DNA of 64,000 nucleotides from Streptomyces collinus. GTDB lineage: Bacteria; Actinomycetota; Actinomycetes; Streptomycetales; Streptomycetaceae. The notes under the pieces were generated by a model. It had not been told where the DNA came from. It ran no database searches and saw only the letters and a program-made list of their open reading frames with translations. Both the position numbers and the translations under genes were made by a program. Of this stretch, positions 1 to 7,364 are shown one piece after another (positions within the stretch are counted from its first letter, which is position 1; each line of letters opens with the position of its first letter). The DNA is taken from NCBI RefSeq assembly GCF_031348265.1, contig NZ_CP133771.1:1054001-1118000 (forward strand). The letters run 5' to 3'.

Positions 1-35
1 TCGTCGGTCGCGGGGACCGGGTGTGTGTCCGTCAT
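1..35 (-). CDS. Start of next eCIS baseplate gene (partial)
   Basis: Only the first eleven or so codons are inside the window; they read MTDTHPVPATD. The ATG overlaps the stop of the upstream gpJ-like gene (ATGA), and GGGAGG lies just before it, so a translationally coupled gene clearly starts here and runs off the left edge. In related eCIS and phage-tail loci the gene after the gpJ-like wedge usually encodes a second wedge/tail protein (gpI-like or the TIGR02242 type). That identity is inferred from position only. Confidence 0.6.
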   Translation of the reverse strand, partial: MTDTHPVPATD

Positions 36-3000
36 CGGGCACCTCCCAGGGATATCGCCAGCAGGCCGTTCTCCGGCCGGTCGGGGTCGTTGTCGCAGGT
101 GGCGATCTCCAGTGGGCCGAGCCGCAGCACGCCGTCCTCCCTCTCTCCCCGGTCCTGTCCGGACAGCCGCCGCAACCGGGTGACCTCGACGCTCTCCACT
201 CCGGGCACGGCCGCCGCGGCGGCGACCAGGCGGCTGAGCCGGACCGGCCCGCCGAAGGTCAGCGCGTCGGGGTGGAAGAAGCCGAGCCGTCCGTCCGGCA
301 GCCGTCCGCTGCCCAGCACGCGGTACAGCTCGGCGAGGATCTGCCCCTGCTGGTGGCCGGGCTTCGCGCACACGGTGAGCCCGATGTCCAGCGGCACCAG
401 GCGCGCGGGGCCCACGACGAGGTCGTGGCCGATGCGCCGGTACGCCTCCAGCGCCTGGGCGACCGAGTCGAGCAGCCCGGTTGACGGGGAGGCGGTGCCG
501 TACGCGTCGATCGCGACGTGTGCCTCCTGGACGCTGCCCGTCCAGCGGAGCTCGGCCGCCGCCCGCTGTACGCCGGGCAGGGCGCCCGCGAGGGCGGCGT
601 AGTCCTCGGCGGTGACCGCGCGCAGCCGGGTGCGGCGCAGGTCGAGCGGAGCCAACTGGCGTACCTGCTCGATGGGTTCGGGCCGGGTGCCGCCGGTGGC
701 GGGCAGCGGGTTGCGCACGACGGCGTCCGGTGCCTCGCACTCGTCCTGTAGGACCAGGTGATTGATGGCCTCGGCGCCGACGTTGCCGGCGGTGCCGCCG
801 CCGAGCCGGTAGCGCAGCTCCAGTCGGGAGCCGGGCGTGGGCTTCGCCCCGTGCCGGCCGTCCCCGAAGCGCAGTGCGAGGCGGCCGTCGTCCTCCAGTT
901 CGCCGACGAAGTGCCGCTTGCGCGGCCCGCTGTCGAGCAGGTCGCGACGCGGGATCCAGGTCTCACCGTCGCCGTCCAGGCGTACGGCGGGCAGCGCCCG
1001 GCGCGGGTCCTGGGCGAGGGCGGCGGTCGCGGGGCCGCGCAGCACCGTCTCCTCGGGGTGGAGTCCGGTCGCGTAGGCCGGGCCCCAGGCGTGGGCGATC
1101 TCCCAGGCGATGTGCCCGTCGAGGACGGTTCCCGCCCGGGCCCGGGCCGCGAGGACCTCGACGCGGCGCAGCTTGGCGTCGAGCAACTGGTCGCTGCGAT
1201 GGAGCAGTTCGCGCAGGGCACGGACCGGATGGCGGTGCAGTTCGAACCGCTCCAGCACGTTCAGGCCGTAGACCACGGCGAGTTCGGCGATCTCCTCCTG
1301 GCCGAGTCCGTCCCGGTCGCGGGCGCTGCGCCACAGTTCCACGAGCCGCTGCCGCACCCGTCCCGGTATGGCCGCGATCTGCTCGGCCTGCCCGGCGGCG
1401 ACGGTGCCGGGGTCGGGGAAGGGCACCGCCTGGGTGACGGGCGTGCGGCCGAGGACCGGGCGGAAGCGGGGCGCGATGCCCGGGTGGACGGACTGGGCGA
1501 GCAGGGTGCGCAGTGCGGCGGCCTGGGCGTACGCGGTGCCGGGCACGACCTGTTCGTGGCGCTGCCCGGCGCTTTCCAGGCCGAGGCCGGCACGGTCGGT
1601 CGCGGCCTCGCCGACGACGTCGAAGAGTTCGCGGACGTCGTCGGGTACGAGGGCCCGGCCCGACTCGGTCCGGTCCGTCAGGGTGTTGATGAGACGGGCG
1701 GGCGCATTGCCCTCCTCGCGGTCGGGGCAGCCGAAGGCAGGAGGGTCGCAAAGGGCGGTCACGGCGGGCACGGGCGGCACGGTGACCGTCTCGGGCAGGC
1801 CGGTCAGGGTGCGGCCGTGGTCGACGAGGACGACATTGCCGCGGCCGAGGGTGACGTCCTCCACGGGCAGGCAGTCGCGGCCCCCAAGGGTGGTGAGGCG
1901 GAGCGGGAAGCGCAGCGCGTCCTCGGCGGCCCAGGTGACCTCCAGGACCGGCTGGTCCTCGATCCGGTCGAGGCCGGGGGTGACGGAGGTGAGGCGGACG
2001 GCCTGGCGGTGCGCGGGGTCGGCGTCGCCCGGAGTGCCGGTGCGCGGGCCCTTCACCTCCTCCAGGACGAGCACGTCACCCGGTCGCAGCGCGAGCCGGC
2101 GCTCGCGGCACGTCTCCGGGTCCGTCCAGGCGTCCCGCAGGGTGGCCGCCGTGGCGCCCCGGGGCAGCGAGCACACCTCGCCGCCCCAGGTCCACAGCCG
2201 GATCGCGTTGTGCGCGACCCGCAGCTCCAGCGGGTCGGCGGCGACGACCGGTTCGAAGACCTCCACCGAACCGCGCTCGTCGAGGTCTCCGAGCTCGGTC
2301 TCGTCGATCACCGTGCCGGGCTCGGGCCGGTCGTGCGGGTCCAGGCTGCGCAGGTCGACGGAGGCGAAGCGGAACGTGCCCGGGGCGAGCGTCCGGTCGT
2401 CGGCCGTCCGGACGGTGACGTACGCGCGGGCGTTGCAGCCGTCGTGCATCGCGTAGTCGATGAGCCGCACGTGGCGGCGTACGGAGACGCGGCGGCGAGC
2501 GGTGTCGAGGTAGGCCTCGGTGGCGACGGCGTCCTGCTGGTAGCTGATCCGGTCGCCGGTGTAGGCGAGCAGTTCGACGAGGGTCACGCCCAGGTCGGCG
2601 GGGTTGCGCTCGGCCCAGTCGGGGGTGGTGAGCGCGAGCCGGTCCAGCAGGAGCTTGCGGATGGTGTCGTAGTCGCGGGCCGTGTAGTCGATGACGGGCG
2701 CGGCCGGGAAGGACGGCTCCTCGTCCGGTTCGTCCTTGCAGTCGAAGGGGGTCGGGCAGTCGGCCCGGAAGGCGAACGCGGCGCTGTGGTAGCGCTGGTC
2801 GAAGCCGCGGTACGGCTCGGTGCCGGGCCGCCCGTAGGGGTCGGTCTCGACGAGCGAGAGCCGGTAGCGGGAGGTGTCGCCGGCCCGGTCGAGCGTCACG
2901 TAGAGCCGGTCGTCGAGCTCCGGGTCCTCCTCGCGCTCGACGCCGACGTCGACGGCGGTGACGCCGGTGACGCGGCGGCCGCCGTCGATGCGGATGTTCT

Positions 3001-3142
3001 CGGGGCCGAGGCCGTGCGGGGCCTTGCCGAGGAACGTGACGGTGAGCAGCAGCCCGGTGTCGTCGGCCTCGACGGTGTCGACGCCGTTCAGCCGGGCGGC
3101 GCGCACCTTGGTGCGGCGGGACGCGGTGGTGCCGGTGGTCAT
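32..3142 (-). CDS. eCIS baseplate wedge protein, gpJ/gp6-like
   Basis: This 1,036-aa protein is the large baseplate wedge subunit that links the central hub to the sheath-bearing ring. The diagnostic stretch is near residues 160-220, around LVELLAYTGDRISYQQDAV and TEAYLDTARRR, which is the hallmark of the 'putative baseplate assembly protein' family related to phage gpJ. The C-terminal part has the usual wedge-like pattern. The open frame extends upstream, but the start MTTGTTASRRTK is chosen because its ATG overlaps the gp25 stop (ATGA), with AGGGAGGG upstream. It follows the gp25-like gene and precedes another tail gene, the typical order in phage tails and eCIS. Confident family call. Confidence 0.9.
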   Translation of the reverse strand: MTTGTTASRRTKVRAARLNGVDTVEADDTGLLLTVTFLGKAPHGLGPENIRIDGGRRVTGVTAVDVGVEREEDPELDDRLYVTLDRAGDTSRYRLSLVETDPYGRPGTEPYRGFDQRYHSAAFAFRADCPTPFDCKDEPDEEPSFPAAPVIDYTARDYDTIRKLLLDRLALTTPDWAERNPADLGVTLVELLAYTGDRISYQQDAVATEAYLDTARRRVSVRRHVRLIDYAMHDGCNARAYVTVRTADDRTLAPGTFRFASVDLRSLDPHDRPEPGTVIDETELGDLDERGSVEVFEPVVAADPLELRVAHNAIRLWTWGGEVCSLPRGATAATLRDAWTDPETCRERRLALRPGDVLVLEEVKGPRTGTPGDADPAHRQAVRLTSVTPGLDRIEDQPVLEVTWAAEDALRFPLRLTTLGGRDCLPVEDVTLGRGNVVLVDHGRTLTGLPETVTVPPVPAVTALCDPPAFGCPDREEGNAPARLINTLTDRTESGRALVPDDVRELFDVVGEAATDRAGLGLESAGQRHEQVVPGTAYAQAAALRTLLAQSVHPGIAPRFRPVLGRTPVTQAVPFPDPGTVAAGQAEQIAAIPGRVRQRLVELWRSARDRDGLGQEEIAELAVVYGLNVLERFELHRHPVRALRELLHRSDQLLDAKLRRVEVLAARARAGTVLDGHIAWEIAHAWGPAYATGLHPEETVLRGPATAALAQDPRRALPAVRLDGDGETWIPRRDLLDSGPRKRHFVGELEDDGRLALRFGDGRHGAKPTPGSRLELRYRLGGGTAGNVGAEAINHLVLQDECEAPDAVVRNPLPATGGTRPEPIEQVRQLAPLDLRRTRLRAVTAEDYAALAGALPGVQRAAAELRWTGSVQEAHVAIDAYGTASPSTGLLDSVAQALEAYRRIGHDLVVGPARLVPLDIGLTVCAKPGHQQGQILAELYRVLGSGRLPDGRLGFFHPDALTFGGPVRLSRLVAAAAAVPGVESVEVTRLRRLSGQDRGEREDGVLRLGPLEIATCDNDPDRPENGLLAISLGGAR

Positions 3143-3534
3143 GCGGCGGCCCTCCCTTCGAAGACGTCGTCGCGCCGGGCGCCGGTGGCCCGGACGGCGT
3201 ACGACAGGTACACACGGACGGAGTGGTCCTCGCTGACGATGTCCAGGGCCGTCACCTCGATGAGGTCGCCGAGCCAGCGTTGCAGCGCGGCCTGCACGGA
3301 CAGTTCGAGCGTGCTGATCAGCTCGGGGCTGCTGGGCGCGAACACCAGGTCGAGCAGCCCGCAGCCGAAGTCGGGGCGCATCACGCGCTCGCCGGGGCTG
3401 GTGAACAGCAGCTGTTCGATCAGGTCGTGGACGTGCTCGCCGTGGCGGGCGTGCGCGGTGCGTCCGCGGCGGTCGGCGCGGAACGGGAACGCGATGTCGG
3501 AGCGGGGCCCGGTGGCCCGGCCGTCGGGGCTCAT
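3139..3534 (-). CDS. eCIS baseplate protein, GPW/gp25 family
   Basis: This 131-aa protein is a small baseplate wedge component. It shows the gp25 pattern: SDIAFPF, then HDLIEQLLFTSPGERVMRPDFG and an AALQRWLGDLIEV segment. In phage T4 and eCIS, gp25 attaches the first sheath ring to the wedges through its EPR-type loop. Here the loop reads GERVMRPDFG. The ATG at 3534 overlaps the PAAR-like gene's stop (ATGA), and its own stop overlaps the gpJ-like start, so the three genes are translationally coupled. The longer upstream frame is rejected because it would run through the PAAR-like gene. Confidence 0.92.
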   Translation of the reverse strand: MSPDGRATGPRSDIAFPFRADRRGRTAHARHGEHVHDLIEQLLFTSPGERVMRPDFGCGLLDLVFAPSSPELISTLELSVQAALQRWLGDLIEVTALDIVSEDHSVRVYLSYAVRATGARRDDVFEGRAAA

Positions 3535-3866
3535 CGGACGGTGACCTTTCGCTGCGCGGCCTGGACCACGGGCGGTCCCTGCGGGACGAGGGCCGCGCTG
3601 AAGCACTGGGCCGCGGAGGTGTCGAGCAGCACGGGAACACCGTCGGCGGTGATGCCGGTGCGGCCGGCGGTCCAGCGAACCGTGACGCACGGCGTGGGCA
3701 CCCGGTCGACGGTGTGCGGGCAGCCCGTGACCACGTAGTGGTGGGCGGCCGTGGCGACGGCGGCGCCGGCGACGCGCAGGCCCCCGGCGGGCGGTGTGGC
3801 GGCGGTGACGCGGCCGCCGTGCGGGCAGCCGATCACGGCGCCCGTGTCGAGCAGATTCCCGGACAC
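3531..3866 (-). CDS. PAAR-like spike-tip protein
   Basis: This 111-aa protein has the look of the small tip cone that caps the central spike. The N-terminus has a short motif, GAVIGCPHGGRV, and a second Cys-His pair occurs in VTGCPHTVDRVPTPC. Repeated Cys-Pro-His motifs fit a metal-stabilised β-rich PAAR-like fold, as in the tip proteins of Afp/PVC-type particles. It lies between the gpV-like spike and gp25, the expected place. A GTG start at 3866 follows GGGGAGA. It differs from classic PAAR repeats, so the tip role rests on position, size and the CPH motifs. Confidence 0.75.
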   Translation of the reverse strand: MSGNLLDTGAVIGCPHGGRVTAATPPAGGLRVAGAAVATAAHHYVVTGCPHTVDRVPTPCVTVRWTAGRTGITADGVPVLLDTSAAQCFSAALVPQGPPVVQAAQRKVTVR

Positions 3867-3881
3867 GTTCTGTCTCCCCGT

Positions 3882-4418
3882 CTATCGCTTCGAGAGCACG
3901 GTCAACTGGCCCTCGTTGATCGTCACTTCACGCCCGCGCAGCACGATCTCGGCGCCCGCGCCGGTCGCGATGACCACGGCCTCCTTGGTGATGCGGATGG
4001 ATGCGCCGCCCTGGGCCTGGAGGAGGATCCCCTGCTCGGTGCCGGGCGTGTCGTTCATGACGACCTTGTGCGCCCCCGGTGTCTGCACGACGACCGGCTT
4101 GTTCGGCGAGCCGGCCTGGAGTTCGCGGCGGGCGTCGGGCGGCAGCTCGTCGGCGGCCCCGTACCAGCAGCCCGTCCACACCGGGAAGCTGGGATCCCCC
4201 TGCTCGAACTCCACCCACACGCCCGCGCCGGGCGGCGGCACCACGAACTGTCCCGACTGCGGCCCGGTGAAGGGCAGGCAGGGCAGCGCCCAGGTCGACG
4301 GCTCGTCGCCGAGCACGTCGGGGACCTCGACGGTGACACGGCCGATGCGCAGCGGGTCGTTGTCGTCGACGACCCGGCCGCGGAACTTGCCGAGGTAGCG
4401 ATTACTGGGTGCCGCCAT
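3882..4418 (-). CDS. eCIS central spike protein, gpV/gp5 OB-fold type
   Basis: This 178-aa protein has the baseplate assembly protein V layout. It has an OB-fold-like segment (YLGKFRGRVVDDNDPLRIGRVTVEVPD), followed by the spike hallmark VPPPGAGVWVEFEQGDPSFPVWTG, and then a β-helix-like C-terminus (residues ~105-178, alternating hydrophobics through TEQGILLQAQGG and ITKEAVVI). In contractile systems this trimer forms the needle beneath the hub. The start MAAPSNRYLGK at 4418 is chosen because the longer frame runs back into the hub gene. The gene sits directly after the hub. Confidence 0.9.
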   Translation of the reverse strand: MAAPSNRYLGKFRGRVVDDNDPLRIGRVTVEVPDVLGDEPSTWALPCLPFTGPQSGQFVVPPPGAGVWVEFEQGDPSFPVWTGCWYGAADELPPDARRELQAGSPNKPVVVQTPGAHKVVMNDTPGTEQGILLQAQGGASIRITKEAVVIATGAGAEIVLRGREVTINEGQLTVLSKR

Positions 4419-4449
4419 GCTGAACTGCTCCTGGTTTTCGTTGTGTTGG

Positions 4450-5589
4450 CTAGGGCCGTACGTAGTCGCTGCGGGCTTCGAGGCCCTCGCGGGAGAGGGT
4501 GAAGTTCTGCTGGAACGAGCCGGGCCGCAGGTTGTGCGTGACGGACTTGACGTAGTAGTCGCCGTCGTAGGCGCGTCCGGCACCCCGTACGCCGACGAGC
4601 TGGCGCGGCTGGAGGATGTAGCCGTGCCGGTTGACGTCGAGGGAGCCGGAGCCGGAGACGACGTCGGCGGAGACGGCCGCGCGGGCGAGCAGTTCGGCCT
4701 CGGCCTGCTCGCGCTGCTGCTTGGCGGTGCCGGACAGCGTCCTGCGCTTCAGGGCCGGGGTGGGACGGCGGCCGAGGGGCGGGCGCAGCGGGCTGATCGG
4801 CGGCTGCGGCAGCAGCGTGGACTGCCGGGTGCCCGGGTCCTGCCAGCGGGCCTGCGGTTCCTCGCGGGCCGTCCCGTCGTAGGCGAACGTCATCTGGTCG
4901 ACGGTGGAGTGGGCGTCCAGGTTGACGTTGAGGGCGTGCTGGCGGATGCCGAGCCGGACCTCCGGTCCCCAACGGGCGGACGACTGGCCGGGGTTGGGGC
5001 CCGGCTCCAGGTAGAAGGTGTAGCCGTTGGCGCGGGCCAGCTCGGTGACGTACTGGAGGTCGGTGCCGGTCTGGCAGTGCACCCGCAGGTCCTGGTGCGG
5101 GGGCTGGGCGACCTTCTCGGTGTAGACGTCGGGCCGGATGCCGTAGTCGGAGTAGCGGCGCAGGATGGTGAGGACGCGTGCGGACGGCGGCAGGTTGGGG
5201 TAGCGCGCGGTGCGCTCCTCCAGGTCCATGAGCAGGGTGAGGTCCTCGCCGGTGACGGTGAGGGTGGAGTGGCCGGGGCGGTTGCTGGCGCCGACCTCCT
5301 GCCGTACGACGAGCCCGTCGAAGAGGACGGCGGGCGTGCCCCGCACGGTGACGGTCACGATCAGCCGGGTCTTCGGGTCGAAGAACCCCTCGGGCAGCAG
5401 CCGGCGGCTGATGATGCCGTTCTTGGTGAGGTCGAAGGCGAGCTGGAAGCCGCTGCGTTCGCCCGCGGTGGCGGTGATCTGGGCGGAGAGCAGGGCCTCG
5501 GTGACCTCGGCGGGCACGGGGCGGGCGAGCTTGGGCCCCATCAGGAGGGTGATGTGGACGGGGCCCTGCCCCACGGGCAGGTCAAACAC
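4450..5589 (-). CDS. eCIS hub protein, gpD/VgrG gp27-like
   Basis: This 379-aa protein matches the late-control gene D family, the trimeric hub on which the tube is built. The N-terminal half has the two-β-barrel pattern (FQLAFDLTKN near residue 48; VTVTVRGTPAVLFDGLV; STLTVTGEDLTLLMDLEE), then QTGTDLQYVTELARANGYTFY, typical of gp27/VgrG. The C-terminus ends in a domain with YDGDYYVKSVTHNLRPG, common in eCIS hubs. The GTG start at 5589 overlaps the LysM gene stop by 8 bp. Downstream is the gpV-like spike, so the spike and hub are separate proteins here, not fused as in a T6SS VgrG. Confidence 0.9.
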   Translation of the reverse strand: MFDLPVGQGPVHITLLMGPKLARPVPAEVTEALLSAQITATAGERSGFQLAFDLTKNGIISRRLLPEGFFDPKTRLIVTVTVRGTPAVLFDGLVVRQEVGASNRPGHSTLTVTGEDLTLLMDLEERTARYPNLPPSARVLTILRRYSDYGIRPDVYTEKVAQPPHQDLRVHCQTGTDLQYVTELARANGYTFYLEPGPNPGQSSARWGPEVRLGIRQHALNVNLDAHSTVDQMTFAYDGTAREEPQARWQDPGTRQSTLLPQPPISPLRPPLGRRPTPALKRRTLSGTAKQQREQAEAELLARAAVSADVVSGSGSLDVNRHGYILQPRQLVGVRGAGRAYDGDYYVKSVTHNLRPGSFQQNFTLSREGLEARSDYVRP

Positions 5590-5953
5590 GCCGGTCCCCT
5601 TGCGGGAAGCCGCCGGCGAGGGGGATGGAGATGACGCGTCCTGCCTCGTCGGTCAGCTCACGCGGATCGAGTACGGGGTTGGCGTCGGCGATCTGCCACC
5701 ACTGCCCGGGGTCGCCGAAGTACCGCTGGGCGAGCAGGTCGGGCCGCTCCCCGGCGCCGACGACGTGGGGCGCGGCGTCCTGAGCGCTGTCGTCGAGCGG
5801 CGGCAGCAGCCGGCGCTTGGTGTACCGCACCTCGGTGCCGTCGGGACGGCGGTGGATCCCGATCTCGGCGTCGTGGTAGCGGCTGGTGCGCGGGTAAGGG
5901 TGGGCGCCGGGTATGGCGTCCAGGGCGCTCTCGTACGGTTCGATGTCGGCCAT
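5582..5953 (-). CDS. LysM-domain eCIS baseplate protein
   Basis: This 123-aa protein has a charged N-terminal segment and a LysM-like module at residues ~65-112 (HVVGAGERPDLLAQRYFGD, QWWQIADANP, then VISIP). In tail systems such LysM modules (gpX, gp53 or the C-terminus of Afp7) tie the baseplate to the hub; they are not secreted peptidoglycan binders, and no signal peptide is present. The start MADIEPYES is chosen because the larger frame overlaps the upstream gene and lacks a better site. It lies 8 bp after the CIS-tube adaptor and overlaps the hub start. Confidence 0.82.
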   Translation of the reverse strand: MADIEPYESALDAIPGAHPYPRTSRYHDAEIGIHRRPDGTEVRYTKRRLLPPLDDSAQDAAPHVVGAGERPDLLAQRYFGDPGQWWQIADANPVLDPRELTDEAGRVISIPLAGGFPQGDRRV

Positions 5954-5961
5954 GGTGTGGC

Positions 5962-6663
5962 TCAGCCCCTCCTGATCGGTGCGCTCGTTGCCGTCCCGAT
6001 GCCGCCGCCGAGGCCGAGCGCGCCGAGGCTGCCGCCCCGTGCCGCCGCGGCCAGCCGCTCCTTCTGCGCGAGGTGCGCCATGTACAGGTCGGCGCCGCGG
6101 TGCCCTGCGGGCAGATCGCTGACGGTGAGGATCTTCATCCCGATGCCGAGCGAGGCGCGGATCGGGTTGAGGTTCACGTCGAAGGCGGACTCGTTGACGG
6201 ACAGTTCCGTCAGCCGTACGGGCATGACCCGCTTGCTGCCCCACGTGAACAGCGTCAGCGGCATCTCGATCGGGCTGATCTCGATGGCGCCCTTCTGCGA
6301 CAGCCTGCTCGCGGCGCGCAGTTGCGCGGTGGTCGGCTGCACGAGCATCTCCAGCGTGGCCAGCTGGGGGTGGATCCCGTCGGGCGCGGCGATGTCGAAC
6401 TGGTCGGTGGCGTCGATCTCGGCGGTGAACTTCCAGGTCTCCTGCGCGGGCCCCTTGAGCCGGAGTGCCTCGTTGCGGTCCCCGCTGCCGGTACCGCCGC
6501 CCCCGGCGTCCCCGCTGTCACCGGCCGACTGGGGGCTGACACTGCGTTCGAGGGTGTCCGGGTTGAACTGGAGGACGATGATGCGCTGGGGGGTGCCGGT
6601 GTCGGGGTCGACGACGACGATGCCGGAGCGGATGGGTTTGGGGATGTCGGCGTAGCGGGTCAC
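5962..6663 (-). CDS. eCIS tube-initiator/adaptor (CIS tube family, Afp7-like N-domain)
   Basis: This 233-aa protein has the features of the conserved 'CIS tube' family: a beta-rich start with IIVLQFNPDTLERSVSPQ, a Gly/Ser-rich loop at ~50-60, then ETWKFTAEIDATDQF and IHPQLATLEMLVQP. A second conserved block reads VMPVRLTELSVNESAFDVNLNPIRA. In Afp/PVC particles the equivalent protein bridges the hub and the first tube ring. There the LysM module is fused to it; here LysM is a separate downstream gene. The GTG start at 6663 overlaps the upstream stop (GTGA). The C-terminal tail is Gly/Ala-rich and probably flexible. Confidence 0.85.
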   Translation of the reverse strand: MTRYADIPKPIRSGIVVVDPDTGTPQRIIVLQFNPDTLERSVSPQSAGDSGDAGGGGTGSGDRNEALRLKGPAQETWKFTAEIDATDQFDIAAPDGIHPQLATLEMLVQPTTAQLRAASRLSQKGAIEISPIEMPLTLFTWGSKRVMPVRLTELSVNESAFDVNLNPIRASLGIGMKILTVSDLPAGHRGADLYMAHLAQKERLAAAARGGSLGALGLGGGIGTATSAPIRRG

Positions 6664-7352
6664 GTGCGGGCCTCCAGACGGGTGCGGAGGTCCGCGTAGT
6701 CGTGGCCGGGGAAGAGGCGGGGGAAGACGTCCAGCATGGTCCGCAGGTCGTCCGCGACGCTGCCCAGCCCGCTCTCGCCCAGGTTCACGTCGGCGTACAG
6801 GTACTGCCAGCCGAACGTCCCCTTGGTGACGAGCAGCGCGTCCAGGTACTGGGCGTAGTCGACGTCCAGCCGGAACGCCCCGTCGGAACTGTCGTAGTAC
6901 CAGATCTCCGGTGAGAGGGTCCCGGTCACCACGGTCGGGATCCGCAGCGCGGCGAGTGTTCCCGCTCCCGTTCTCGGCTGTTCGTCGAACACCCGGAATT
7001 CTTCGTAGAGGGCGCGCACGTCGGAGGGGAGATCGTCGTGGACGAGTGTCTCGCCGGTGGCGAACAGGGCCGCGGGAAGGTGGCGCAGCGAGAATTCACC
7101 GCCGAGCGCCGCCCCGTCCTCGGTGAGCGTCCAGTGGGCCGAGATCCCGTCGAACCGCAGGAATGCCCGCTGGAGTTGAGGAGCGAGGCGAACGCCCTGC
7201 CACTCCTCCATGAGGGCGAAGGCTTCCGGCGCCTCCCCCGTGGCTTCCTCGATCTCCCCCCTCTCCTCGTAGCGGACGTCCACCCCGTCGGTGTCCTGCA
7301 GTTCGTCCAGGAGCCGGAGGTACCTGAGTTCCTGTTCCGTATAGCGCGCCAT
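6660..7352 (-). CDS. Protein of uncertain function next to the giant eCIS protein; possible SUKH-type immunity protein
   Basis: This 230-aa cytosolic-looking protein is acidic, without signal peptide or membrane segment. Its pattern recalls the SMI1/KNR4 (SUKH) immunity superfamily: a helical N-terminus, APQLQRAFLRFDGISAHWTL with a conserved Gly/Trp area, FSLRHLPAALFATG, then IWYYDSSDGAFRLDVDYAQYLDALL and GWQYLYAD near the end. Those last motifs resemble the SUKH C-terminal helix. It sits 12 bp after the DUF4157 giant protein, whose C-terminus looks nuclease-like, so a cognate immunity role fits the position. The family match is by eye and weak; a structural or chaperone role in the particle is the alternative. 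Confidence 0.45.
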   Translation of the reverse strand: MARYTEQELRYLRLLDELQDTDGVDVRYEERGEIEEATGEAPEAFALMEEWQGVRLAPQLQRAFLRFDGISAHWTLTEDGAALGGEFSLRHLPAALFATGETLVHDDLPSDVRALYEEFRVFDEQPRTGAGTLAALRIPTVVTGTLSPEIWYYDSSDGAFRLDVDYAQYLDALLVTKGTFGWQYLYADVNLGESGLGSVADDLRTMLDVFPRLFPGHDYADLRTRLEART

Positions 7353-7364
7353 GGTCCCTGATTC

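Noticed and set aside
758..3544. A 928-codon plus-strand open frame opposite the gpJ-like gene
   Set aside because: Antisense shadow; the minus-strand frame has clear baseplate motifs and coupled starts.
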